From the NCBI RefSeq assembly GCF_017426705.2, contig NZ_CP147251.1:1774501-1838500 (forward strand): DNA of 64,000 nt, given 5' to 3'. This document shows, piece after piece, positions 19,595-28,060 of this stretch. The DNA comes from Enterococcus sp. DIV2402 (lineage in GTDB: Bacteria > Bacillota > Bacilli > Lactobacillales > Enterococcaceae). The notes beneath the pieces are model-generated. The model was given only the letters and a program-made list of their open reading frames with translations, had not been told where the DNA came from and ran no database searches. Every line of letters starts with the position of its first letter. Within the stretch, counting starts at the first letter, position 1. The position numbers and the translations under genes were made by a program.

Positions 19595-20115
19595 ATGAAA
19601 ATCATTGATTTATCCACCCCGTTATTTACAAATATGACTATTTTTCAGGAGATCCAGCAGTGAAAATTGAGGTCATACATACGCACGACAATGAAACGTG
19701 GGAACTACGACATCTAAGTATGGGGTCACATACAGGAACGCATGTTGATGCATTTTCACATATGCATGAGGGAGCAGAAAATTTAGATGAGATACCTCTT
19801 GAAAACTTTTGTGGAGAAGCACAACTCGTTAGTATAAATCAGATGTGGCCTCAGAAAATAGGATTGTTTTTTATGGAAGAAGTGGGCGTAGAAGAAGTAA
19901 ATAGAATTGTAGCCTCCAATCCAAAATTCATTGGTGGAAATATTACAGAAGAATTGGAACGTGCTTTATTAGGTAAAAAAATCATTACTTATACAGGATT
20001 AGTTAATTTAGAAAGTTTGCCGAAAGAAAGCAACTTTATGTTCTATGGATTCCCCCTAAAAATACAATCAGGAGATGGGTCTCCTGTCAGAGCGATTGCG
20101 ATAGTAGAAGATTAA
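19595..20115 (+). pseudogene. Frameshifted cyclase/kynurenine-formamidase-like hydrolase
   Basis: ATG 19595 opens MKIIDLSTPLFTNM and then hits a stop. The family sequence resumes one frame over as YFSGDPAVKIEVIHTHDN from about 19642 and runs to 20115. The metal-binding signature HTGTHVDAFSHMHEG is intact, and the C-terminal region has ALLGKKIITYTGLVNLE. The protein is that of the cyclase family of Mn/Zn-dependent amidohydrolases (kynurenine formamidase fold), about 170 residues once repaired. A single indel near 19636-19645 explains the break. It could be real loss of function or a base-calling error. The function of the ancestor is not specified by neighbours. Confidence 0.75.
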
Positions 20116-20208
20116 CTGATAACATTAGTGTAGAAATCTTGTAGAAAAATGACTATTAACGTATGCTAACTAGAGAACATAATTTTTTATATAGCGAGGA
20201 GAATGACA

Positions 20209-21039
20209 TTGAAACTTATTTCATGGAATATTGATTCATTAAATGCGGCATTAACAAGTGATTCTGCAAGAGCAGTATTATCACGAGGGGTAATGGATAC
20301 AATTATCAATTTGGATCCAGCGGTTATTGCGATTCAAGAAACAAAATTATCTGCTAAAGGTCCGACAAAAAAACATATCGAAATTTTAAAGGAAAATTTT
20401 CCTGAATACCAAATAGTATGGAGAAGTTCCCAAGAACCGGCAAGAAAAAGTTATGCAGGTACAATGTTTTTATATAAAAATCATTTAGAACCAAAACTGC
20501 ATTTTCCTGAAATTGGTGCGCCAAGTACGATGGATTCAGAGGGGCGGATTATTACCCTTGAATTTGATCAATTTTATTTAACACAAGTGTATACACCGAA
20601 TTCTGGAAATGAATTAGTTCGTTTGAAAGAAAGACAAACTTGGGACGAGAAATATGCTGCATATTTAGCTTCTTTAGACAAAGAAAAAATTGTTTTAGCA
20701 ACGGGCGATTTTAATGTGGCACATAAAGAAATTGATTTAGCTCATCCGGATAGAAATCGTCTTTCAGCTGGTTTCACAGATGAAGAACGCCAAGGTTTCT
20801 CAAACCTGTTGTCATTAGGCTTCACAGATACATTTCGTTATTTGAATGGAGATGTAACTGGTCAGTACAGTTGGTGGAATCAGCGAGTAAAAACAAGTAA
20901 AATCAACAATTCTGGTTGGAGAATCGACTATTGGTTAGTCAGTGATCGTGGAGCAGATAAAGTAGTTACTTCTGAAATGATTGATTCAGGAGTACGACAA
21001 GATCACACACCACTATTACTCGAAATTGCTTTAGACTGA
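20209..21039 (+). CDS. exoA: Exodeoxyribonuclease III (AP endonuclease)
   Basis: A 276-residue Mg-dependent endonuclease/exonuclease of base excision repair. Motifs in order: SWNIDSLN at the N-terminus, IQETKLS near 45, YTPNSG near 119, the catalytic ATGDFNVAHKEID, and the terminal WRIDYWLVSD followed by RQDHTPLLLE. The start is probably the TTG at 20209, 7 bases after GAGGAG (20196-20201). The ATG at 20203 is only one base from that site, too close. This gives the usual LKLISWNID start. It stands in front of the M20 peptidase gene, 43 bases apart. Confidence 0.93.
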   Translation: MKLISWNIDSLNAALTSDSARAVLSRGVMDTIINLDPAVIAIQETKLSAKGPTKKHIEILKENFPEYQIVWRSSQEPARKSYAGTMFLYKNHLEPKLHFPEIGAPSTMDSEGRIITLEFDQFYLTQVYTPNSGNELVRLKERQTWDEKYAAYLASLDKEKIVLATGDFNVAHKEIDLAHPDRNRLSAGFTDEERQGFSNLLSLGFTDTFRYLNGDVTGQYSWWNQRVKTSKINNSGWRIDYWLVSDRGADKVVTSEMIDSGVRQDHTPLLLEIALD

Positions 21040-21082
21040 TTGAAAAAAATTTGATGAACGTTTAATCATGAGGAGGAATACG

Positions 21083-22210
21083 ATGATTAATAAAGAAAGA
21101 GCAATCAATAAATTTTTAGAACTTGTTCAAATTGATAGTGTTAGCTACCATGAACGTGGTGTGGCTGATTATTTGATTAACTATTTTAGTGAATTAGGTT
21201 ATGAAGTTCTTGAAGATAAACTATCAAATGAAAAAGTTCCCTTATCAAATGCAGGAAATGTGATTGTTAAAATACCTGGGAAGGGTGCTTTAGCCAATCA
21301 AGAAACATTGATTCTTGAAGCTCATATGGATACCGTGGAACCTGGAAATGGGATAAAACCTTCTATTACAGAAGACGGGAAATATGTTGTTTCTGATGGT
21401 ACGACTATTCTTGGTGCAGATGACAAGGCGGGGATTGCTCAAATACTAGAAGTTGAAGCAGTTTTGCGTGAGAATGACTTGTCACATCCTCCCTTAGAGT
21501 TTTTATTTACCATCTGTGAAGAAGTAGGTATTTTGGGTGCTTTTGCAGTTGATACAGAATTATTAGCAGGAAAAGTTGCGTTTGTTTTAGATGGAAAAGG
21601 CGGACCAGGAACAGCTATTATTGGTGGACCAGATTATTATGATGTTTCTGGAAAAATTATTGGTAAAGCCGCTCATGCTGGGATAGCGCCGGATTCAGGT
21701 ATTTCATCTATCCAAGTGATGGCAGAGGCAATTTCAAATATGAATCTTTTGAAGATTGATGAAAATACAACAACAAATATCGGAAAAGTAATTTGTGACT
21801 ATCCAACAAATGTTGTTCCTGAGATTACAACATTTGCCATGGAAATACGAAGTCTTGATCATGAGAGTGGTAAAAAACAGTTAAATCACGTTATTGAAAC
21901 GCTTCAAAAAGCAGCAGATAAATTTGACGCGAAGTTAGAATATGACGTCGATCAAAGCTTATATGCATATCATCATGAAGACGATAATCCGGTAATTAAA
22001 CGTTTTAAAGAAATGTGCAAACGGCATAATCTTAACTATCAAGGACTAGTAATGCGTGGAGGTACAGATGTTAGCGGTCTGACTTTTAATGGTATTGATG
22101 CCATTGTCCTAGCAGCAGGTGGAGCAAATGGACACGAGCTACAAGAACGCTTAATTATTGATGAGTTCTTAGAAAATACCCAACAAGTCATTTGGCTTGT
22201 TACGGAATAA
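21083..22210 (+). CDS. PepT-like M20 metallopeptidase
   Basis: A 375-residue zinc aminopeptidase of family M20, closest to tripeptidase-like PepT/YqjE proteins. Metal-ligand segments are LILEAHMDTVEPG, LGADDKAGIAQ, FTICEEVGILGA and the C-terminal GANGHELQE. The dimerisation lid starts at GKIIGKAAHAGIAPDSG. ATG 21083 follows GAGGAGG. The in-frame ATG at 21068 overlaps that site and is not used. It likely trims small peptides in the cytoplasm. Confidence 0.9.
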   Translation: MINKERAINKFLELVQIDSVSYHERGVADYLINYFSELGYEVLEDKLSNEKVPLSNAGNVIVKIPGKGALANQETLILEAHMDTVEPGNGIKPSITEDGKYVVSDGTTILGADDKAGIAQILEVEAVLRENDLSHPPLEFLFTICEEVGILGAFAVDTELLAGKVAFVLDGKGGPGTAIIGGPDYYDVSGKIIGKAAHAGIAPDSGISSIQVMAEAISNMNLLKIDENTTTNIGKVICDYPTNVVPEITTFAMEIRSLDHESGKKQLNHVIETLQKAADKFDAKLEYDVDQSLYAYHHEDDNPVIKRFKEMCKRHNLNYQGLVMRGGTDVSGLTFNGIDAIVLAAGGANGHELQERLIIDEFLENTQQVIWLVTE

Positions 22211-22227
22211 TTAGAAACTAAATAAAA

Positions 22228-22270
22228 AATAATCTCGTAACCGTAAATACGTTATGAGATTATTTTTTTA
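22228..22270 (+). terminator. Terminator after the M20 peptidase
   Basis: AATAATCTCGTAAC and GTTATGAGATTATT form a 14-bp stem with one wobble around a 9-base loop, then T7. Confidence 0.85.
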
Positions 22271-22441
22271 TAGATGGTTCATGAAATTAAATGAATTACT
22301 TAGGAAATGGCTGGTCGGTTCTTCTTTTTTTAGATGTTCAAACGAATTTATAGAGAAAATACTCCATAGAGACTGTTCAAGCAGATAGAGATACTAATTA
22401 CATAAGACCGTGCATTGATAGTTTTTCAATGAGAAAATATC

Positions 22442-22491
22442 TTGACAAAACATACGAACAAATGGTTATAATATACACGAACATACGTTTG
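22442..22491 (+). promoter_or_regulatory. SOS promoter with LexA box
   Basis: TTGACA at 22442 and TATAAT at 22467 (19-base spacing, slightly long) are followed by CGAACATACGTTTG at 22478-22491. This is a match to the Gram-positive LexA/DinR box CGAACRNRYGTTYG. A weaker CGAAC half-site lies at 22455. It controls the polymerase gene starting at 22510. Confidence 0.9.
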
Positions 22492-22509
22492 TTTTACGAG
22501 GTGAGAAGT

Positions 22510-23907
22510 ATGAAATTTGGAAAGAATCCTGAATTTAATTATGCTAAAGAACCTTCGAGAGATATTTTGTGTATTGATTGTAAATCTTTTTATAGTTCGG
22601 TGGAATGTGTAGAACGTGGTCTAAATCCGATTAAAGCGAAGTTAGTTGTAATGAGTTATCCGAGTGATAGTTTAACAGAAAGAGGCAGTGGGTTAATATT
22701 AGCTAGTAGTCCAAAAGCTAAAGAAGCTTATGGTATTACGAACGTTTCAAGAGCTAGAGATTTGCCTTTTCCTTATCCAGATGATCTTGTAATTGCACCC
22801 CCAAGAATGGCTTTATACATGCGCAAAAATATGGAGATTAATAATATCTATAAAAAATATGCAGACGAAGCAAACCATCATGTATACAGTGTGGATGAAT
22901 CATTTATTGATGTTACTGATGGGTTAAAAATGTACGATGTATCGAGTGCTTATGAACTGGCACGATTGATTCAATTGGATGTTCATGAACAGATGGGATT
23001 GTACACAGCGATTGGTATTGGCGATAACCCTTTATTAGCTAAACTTGCGCTAGATAATGAAAGCAAACACAACAGCGATATGAAAGCTGAATGGCGTTAT
23101 GCATCAGTGCCTAAAACTGTTTGGAAAATTGCATCTTTAGAAGAGATGTGGGGGATTGGTAGACGAACAGCTATGAAGTTACGAAAAATGGGGATTAAAA
23201 CAGTAGATGATTTGGCACATAGTAATTATTATCAATTAAAAGAAAAAATGGGAATTTTAGGAACGCAACTGTACGCTCATAGTTGGGGAATTGATCGGAG
23301 TTTTTTAGGTCAAACGTATCAGCCAAAAAGTAAGTCTATCGGAAACTCGCAAGTGCTTCCACGAGATTACACACAAAAAAAACAGCTTGAAGTAGTTATC
23401 AAAGAAATGGCTGACCAATTAGGAACTCGTTTACGTCGAGAAGGGGCAAAAGCACAACTTGTTTCTTTATGGGTTGGTTTCAGTTTAGGCTACACAGATT
23501 GGACGGGTAAAGGTGGCTTTCATCAGCAAGTTCGTATACCTGCGACAAATACAACAAAAGAGTTAGTAACTTGTCTATTAACCATTTTTGAGAAATATTA
23601 TAAAAATCAAGATGTTCGCAATATAAGTGTGAATTGCAGTGATTTAATCTATACAACTTCTTTGCAACTCAACTTATTTGAAGAACCAGAACAACAAGAA
23701 CGTCAAATAAAAACTGATTTAGTCGTAGATACGATTCGTCATAAATTTGGATTTGGTTCTATCGTTCATGCGCATTCATTATTAGAAGGAGGTCGTGCTA
23801 TTGCACGTTCTAATCTGGTTGGGGGACACGCAGGAGGTTTGGCAGGTATTGAAGGAGTGAATACACATGATAGTCAATCAAAAACGAACGAAAAAGGAAT
23901 TTCATGA
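22510..23907 (+). CDS. Y-family DNA polymerase (UmuC/UvrX type)
   Basis: A 465-residue SOS-inducible translesion polymerase. The catalytic acidic residues lie in ILCIDCKSFYSSVEC (first Asp) and VYSVDESFIDVT (Asp-Glu pair). A helix-hairpin-helix region is at WGIGRRTAMKLRKMGI, and the little-finger domain runs to about residue 410. It is the plasmid/phage-associated UvrX/ImpB-MucB-SamB type of Gram-positives rather than DinB. ATG 22510 follows ACGAGGTGAGAAGT; an extension to 22429 runs through the promoter. The 3' end overlaps the YolD-like gene by 41 bases. Position behind a LexA box fits DNA-damage induction. Confidence 0.93.
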   Translation: MKFGKNPEFNYAKEPSRDILCIDCKSFYSSVECVERGLNPIKAKLVVMSYPSDSLTERGSGLILASSPKAKEAYGITNVSRARDLPFPYPDDLVIAPPRMALYMRKNMEINNIYKKYADEANHHVYSVDESFIDVTDGLKMYDVSSAYELARLIQLDVHEQMGLYTAIGIGDNPLLAKLALDNESKHNSDMKAEWRYASVPKTVWKIASLEEMWGIGRRTAMKLRKMGIKTVDDLAHSNYYQLKEKMGILGTQLYAHSWGIDRSFLGQTYQPKSKSIGNSQVLPRDYTQKKQLEVVIKEMADQLGTRLRREGAKAQLVSLWVGFSLGYTDWTGKGGFHQQVRIPATNTTKELVTCLLTIFEKYYKNQDVRNISVNCSDLIYTTSLQLNLFEEPEQQERQIKTDLVVDTIRHKFGFGSIVHAHSLLEGGRAIARSNLVGGHAGGLAGIEGVNTHDSQSKTNEKGIS

Positions 23908-24367
23908 ATACAACGACTATCATGATCGTCCATTTGGTTTAAAATGGGGCACAGCTTTTGCAATGGAAGAGTTGATGACCAGTATTCATACAAACGAAGA
24001 ATTTGCTGTAAAGGACAATCAACCTTTGGAACAAATGTCTCAAGAAGAGATTGACTTGTTGTTAGTTGAATCATTCACCTATTCGAAAGAAGTGGAGATT
24101 CAGCTAAATAGCAGGGATGAATTTGGACGTCTTTTAGACAATGTTACGGGTTTCTTTTTAGGTGAAGTGTCTGACGATTATCTTATCATGGATAATCAAA
24201 AAATATTTTGGGAAGATGTTCGGCATATTCACATTAAAAATCCAGAAAAATGGTTTGAAGTTGACGTATTTACAAATGATTCTCAAAAGAAAGAAGTCTT
24301 AACTAAAGAATACGTAGAATATATTGTTGATGACAGCTATCAGCCTTTTTTTGAAGAACTTGATTAA
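23867..24367 (+). CDS. YolD-like protein, partner of the Y-family polymerase
   Basis: A 166-residue protein. The N-terminal part FHEYNDYHDRPFGLKWGTAF matches the YolD-like domain (DRGxxKWxxAFMLPEH pattern) found next to UmuC-type polymerases across Firmicutes. The C-terminal half (GEVSDDYLIMDNQKIFWEDV) is a small beta-rich segment. ATG 23867 lies 41 bases inside the polymerase gene, with GAAGGAG upstream. Translational coupling and shared SOS control are likely. The biochemical role of YolD proteins is not settled. Confidence 0.85.
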   Translation: MIVNQKRTKKEFHEYNDYHDRPFGLKWGTAFAMEELMTSIHTNEEFAVKDNQPLEQMSQEEIDLLLVESFTYSKEVEIQLNSRDEFGRLLDNVTGFFLGEVSDDYLIMDNQKIFWEDVRHIHIKNPEKWFEVDVFTNDSQKKEVLTKEYVEYIVDDSYQPFFEELD

Positions 24368-24436
24368 ATAGTGTGATAAGTTTTTTTCAACTATTTATAC
24401 TTACTGAAAATTCTGTTTAATTGGGAAACAAAGATA

Positions 24437-24480
24437 AATCCAAATAAGAGGTTATATGTACATAGCCTCTTATTTGGATT
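24437..24480. terminator. Bidirectional terminator between yolD-like and tetR genes
   Basis: AATCCAAATAAGAGGTTAT (24437-24455) pairs with ATAGCCTCTTATTTGGATT (24462-24480), a 19-bp stem with one wobble. It lies between convergent genes, ends 2 bases before the TetR stop codon, and serves both strands. Confidence 0.85.
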
Positions 24481-24482
24481 TA

Positions 24483-25025
24483 TTATTCAGACTGGTATAT
24501 CCCATGTAAGTATAAATAGATTCTTTTAGAGAAATCTTCACTTCTATCCGTGCTATCTAAATATGCTGCCATCAATATAAATAATTGGCTTACTGCAAAA
24601 TCAATATCCACTGAATGTCGTAGATGATTTTTATTTTCTTGTAGTAGCTGGATAAACGGAGATTTATACGACTTTAAAAACAATTGATACAGTTTCATAG
24701 AAGTTTCTGTAGATACTGTATGCTGTATATCATGCATCATTACAAATAAATTAAAAGGATGCTTGGCTTTTAAAAATTCAACCATATCTAATAATTTTAT
24801 CTCTAAGGTAGAATTTGATGCGTTTGCAATTTTTTTTAAGTTAATCTCTACGTCATTTGATAAACGCAACATAACTTGATAGTAAATATCTTCCTTTTTT
24901 TTAAAGTGATAGTAAATTGTCGGTTGTGTTACGCCCAAAATTTGTGTGATTTGTCTGGTAGATGTAGCTTGATATCCTTGAGTCATAAACAGCTGTTCGG
25001 CTACATCTAAAATTTCTTCATACAT
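24483..25025 (-). CDS. TetR-family regulator of the carotenoid/ABC operon
   Basis: A 180-residue TetR/AcrR regulator. The N-terminal HTH is in STRQITQILGVTQPTIYYHF (about 21-40), followed by a helical ligand domain with no recognisable signature. It is the last gene of the leftward operon permease-ATPase-crtN-crtM-tetR. AGGTG precedes the ATG, 22 bases after the crtM stop. An autoregulatory role at the palindrome 29139-29160 is inferred from position and symmetry. The inducer is unknown; a membrane-active compound or fatty acid would fit the cargo genes. Confidence 0.88.
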   Translation of the reverse strand: MYEEILDVAEQLFMTQGYQATSTRQITQILGVTQPTIYYHFKKKEDIYYQVMLRLSNDVEINLKKIANASNSTLEIKLLDMVEFLKAKHPFNLFVMMHDIQHTVSTETSMKLYQLFLKSYKSPFIQLLQENKNHLRHSVDIDFAVSQLFILMAAYLDSTDRSEDFSKRIYLYLHGIYQSE

Positions 25026-25047
25026 AAAATCACCTGAATTCTTAATT

Positions 25048-25908
25048 CTACATGTTTCCTTTTAATGCATGAATTAACTCAATCTTTCTACGAGTACTAA
25101 CCACGTGTTTCTTTTCATAAATATTATAGTGGTTTCTTCTAATTTCAGGGAGTAATTCTTTGTAAATCATAAGTGCACTTAAGAGTGCGTGACGTGCGTC
25201 ATTTGCAATAAAAGGAATCATTTCTAAGGATTCATTATACAGTTTTTCTGCTTTTTTTGCTAGTGCTTCCCAAAGATTAATAAAATTGTCTGATATAATT
25301 TGTTTTTCTAAATGTGTTGTTGTAATTTGGTAACGAAGCATATCTTCTTTCGGAAGATAAATTCTACCTAAACGATAATCTTCGCCAATATCTCGCAAAA
25401 TATTTGTCAGCTGCATTGCTTCGCCTAATTTTTTTGCGGGTGTGATAATTTTAGTTGGGGTAGGAGATAGCACAGGTAGAAGCATTAAGCCTACACTACC
25501 AGCTACATAATAGGCATAATCTAATAGTTCTTGTTGTGTTTTTGGTTGTTGAAAATTCAAATCCATTCGTTGCCCTATTAACATATCATAAAAGGGGCGG
25601 ATATCCATTGGAAATTCACTAAAAACGGCCTCTAAAGCTAGCCACATTGGATGATTGGGAACTGATCCAGCTTCAAATAATTCTAATTCTTGAAAAAGTT
25701 GTTGTAATTTTTGAGCATCTTTCTCTTCGTCTACTATATCATCAGCTAATCGACAGAATGTATAAATGGCATAAATACTTTGAGCTTTCTTTTTTGGTAG
25801 TTGAGAAAAAGCTGCATAGAAAGACTTTGAATGTTGTTTGATAGTTTGTTCGCAAATTTTAAATGCTTGTTTGCGGTCTTCAAAAATATTTTGCTGATTA
25901 AGTTTCAT
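25048..25908 (-). CDS. crtM: 4,4'-diapophytoene (dehydrosqualene) synthase
   Basis: A 286-residue head-to-head prenyl synthase. It condenses two farnesyl diphosphates to 4,4'-diapophytoene, the first step of C30 carotenoid formation. The two Asp-rich Mg-diphosphate motifs are present: CRLADDIVDEEKD near residue 52 and LTNILRDIGEDY near 167, followed by RIYLPKEDM. Length is normal for CrtM. GGAG precedes the ATG, which overlaps the end of crtN by 11 bases. Assignment to CrtM rather than C40 phytoene synthase CrtB rests on the CrtN partner and host type. Confidence 0.93.
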   Translation of the reverse strand: MKLNQQNIFEDRKQAFKICEQTIKQHSKSFYAAFSQLPKKKAQSIYAIYTFCRLADDIVDEEKDAQKLQQLFQELELFEAGSVPNHPMWLALEAVFSEFPMDIRPFYDMLIGQRMDLNFQQPKTQQELLDYAYYVAGSVGLMLLPVLSPTPTKIITPAKKLGEAMQLTNILRDIGEDYRLGRIYLPKEDMLRYQITTTHLEKQIISDNFINLWEALAKKAEKLYNESLEMIPFIANDARHALLSALMIYKELLPEIRRNHYNIYEKKHVVSTRRKIELIHALKGNM

Positions 25909-27385
25909 CTCTAACTAACTCCTCTACTGCAAGTTTTGCACTTTGCATAACAATAGGAACACCGGCTCCTGGATGGGTACTACTACCACAAAAATAAAGA
26001 TTGTTAGCATAATTAAATTTGTTATGCGGACGATAGTAATTACTTTGAGCTAATGTTGGTTTTAAACCAAATGTTGCACCATAATAGGCATTGAAATTTT
26101 TTTCAAATTCTTTTGGCGTATAATAGGTTTCCATGACAATATGCTCATCAATGTCTTTAAATACCGAACGTTCCTTTATTAATTCAATCATTCGATTACG
26201 GAATAATTGTATACTATCTTCTGACCAGTCTTGATATTTAGATAGTTCTGGCACTGGTACTAAAACATATAAGCCTTCTTGATTTTCTGGAGCCAACGTA
26301 TCATCCATTAAAGATGGTCGATACAAATAAAATGATGGGTCATCGGGTAAGATGCCATCTTCAAATAAATCATCAATATTTTTTTTGAAATCATCTGCAA
26401 AATAGATACTATGCAATGTATTGTCGGGATACTTCTTATCTAACCCTAAGTAAAGCAAAAAGCAGGAGCAAGAATAATCCATATTAGCAATTTTTTTATT
26501 CGTATATTTTCCGCGTTGCTTTTCATTTGGAATCAAATGTTGCATAGCATAAGGAAAATCAGCACCGCAAACGATGGAATCTGCTTCAATAAAATGGTCA
26601 GCCACTTTAACTCCTATTGCTGTTTTATTTTCAATAACTATCTCATCAATAGGTTCCCCATAATGACAAACACCTCCAAGTTTTTTAAATAATTGATTCA
26701 TTGAAGTTGCTAAGGTATACATACCACCCTTAATAAAATAAACTCCATAAAATAACTCAATCATAGGAATAATTGTATATAAAGAGGGACCTTGGTAAGG
26801 TGAAACACCAATATATAAAGTTTGAAACGCCAAAGTTTTTCTTAAACGCTCGTCTTTAACAAATTTTGAAATAGACGAATAAGCATCACTAAATGTTTTC
26901 AAGCGTAGACCTGCATATAACGACTTTGGATTGTAAAAATCCCAAAAATTTCGAAAGGACCGTGTAATAAAATGCTTTTTGGCAATCAAATATCTTTGAT
27001 AAATACTTGCTAAAAAAGCAAAGTAACCTTTTGCGTCCTCCTCGGATATAGATTCTAATGATTGCGTTAATTCTACTAAATCGTTAGAAAAAGCTAACGG
27101 ATCTTCATTGCGAAAGAATAATTTCAACATAGGATCTACTTTTTCCATCGGAATATAGTGATCGGGATTTTCTCCACAAAATTCAAAAATTTCGCGATAA
27201 ATTTCAGGCATCATCACAATGGTTGGTCCAACATCAAACGTAAAGCCACCTTGTTTGATTTGATTCATTTTCCCACCAGGTTGATGTTCTTTTTCGTATA
27301 GATGAACATTGTATCCTAATTTTTGTAAACGAACTGCAGCAGAGAGGCCTGCTACGCCAGCTCCTATAACGATTATTTTTTTCAT
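25898..27385 (-). CDS. crtN: 4,4'-diapophytoene desaturase
   Basis: A 495-residue FAD-dependent desaturase that converts 4,4'-diapophytoene to yellow 4,4'-diaponeurosporene. The N-terminal dinucleotide fold is IIVIGAGVAGLSAAVRLQ with YEKEHQPGGKM, and the C-terminal carotenoid-oxidase motif is FCGSSTHPGAGVPIVMQSAK. AGAAGGG precedes the ATG, which overlaps the ATPase gene by four bases. No CrtP/CrtQ/CrtO genes are nearby, so the product probably stays at the diaponeurosporene stage unless the rest is elsewhere. Confidence 0.94.
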   Translation of the reverse strand: MKKIIVIGAGVAGLSAAVRLQKLGYNVHLYEKEHQPGGKMNQIKQGGFTFDVGPTIVMMPEIYREIFEFCGENPDHYIPMEKVDPMLKLFFRNEDPLAFSNDLVELTQSLESISEEDAKGYFAFLASIYQRYLIAKKHFITRSFRNFWDFYNPKSLYAGLRLKTFSDAYSSISKFVKDERLRKTLAFQTLYIGVSPYQGPSLYTIIPMIELFYGVYFIKGGMYTLATSMNQLFKKLGGVCHYGEPIDEIVIENKTAIGVKVADHFIEADSIVCGADFPYAMQHLIPNEKQRGKYTNKKIANMDYSCSCFLLYLGLDKKYPDNTLHSIYFADDFKKNIDDLFEDGILPDDPSFYLYRPSLMDDTLAPENQEGLYVLVPVPELSKYQDWSEDSIQLFRNRMIELIKERSVFKDIDEHIVMETYYTPKEFEKNFNAYYGATFGLKPTLAQSNYYRPHNKFNYANNLYFCGSSTHPGAGVPIVMQSAKLAVEELVRDET

Positions 27386-28050
27386 AGTTTTTCCCTTCTG
27401 GTTAATACACCATCTTTCATAATAAACACACGGTCACAAAAGTCAGTCATTCTTAAATCATGCGTGACCATGATGGTGGCTTTTTGTTTTTGTTTCGTTT
27501 CGTTCGCCAGTATTTCTACTACTTCGTATGCTTTTTCTGTATCCAAACTGGCTGTTGGTTCATCTGCTAAGATAATAGAAGGATCATGATACAGTGCACG
27601 AGCAATTGCCACTCGTTGCCGTTCACCTCCAGATAATTCTTCAGGGTATTTATTAACTAATTTTTCAATACCTAAATCTTGAAATAATTGATTTTCTGTA
27701 TATTTTTTTTTGCGAACTTTGTCTACTAAAACTAATTGATCTTGTACTGTTAAAAAAGGTATCAAGTTTGAAGCTTGTAAAATAAAACCAATTTCTTTAA
27801 ATCGTATTTTTGCACGTTCTTTTTCTTTTTTATCACTAAAAGATTGATTGTTAATTAATACTTGTCCTTTACTAGGAGATTGTAATCCGCCCGCAATCGT
27901 TAGAAAAGTACTTTTTCCTGATCCTGATGGACCAATTATCGCAACAAATTCACCTTTTTCAACAGAAAAATTGGTTTCTTTTAAAGCTTCGATTGTATTT
28001 GCTCCATCTTTAAAAATTTTTTTCACTTGCTGAAATTCAATTTCACTCAT
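27382..28050 (-). CDS. ABC transporter ATPase (MacB/LolD/DevA type)
   Basis: A 222-residue ATPase of the MacB-like group. Walker A is IIGPSGSGKSTFL, the signature is LSGGERQRVAIARAL and Walker B is IILADEPTASLD. The start is the ATG at 28050, behind AGGAG. It overlaps the permease stop region (28061) closely; an extension to 28068 has no site. It pairs with the FtsX-like permease encoded immediately upstream. No periplasmic-adaptor-like (DevB/MacA) gene is present in the operon. Confidence 0.92.
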   Translation of the reverse strand: MSEIEFQQVKKIFKDGANTIEALKETNFSVEKGEFVAIIGPSGSGKSTFLTIAGGLQSPSKGQVLINNQSFSDKKEKERAKIRFKEIGFILQASNLIPFLTVQDQLVLVDKVRKKKYTENQLFQDLGIEKLVNKYPEELSGGERQRVAIARALYHDPSIILADEPTASLDTEKAYEVVEILANETKQKQKATIMVTHDLRMTDFCDRVFIMKDGVLTRREKL

Positions 28051-28060
28051 ATTTTCACTC

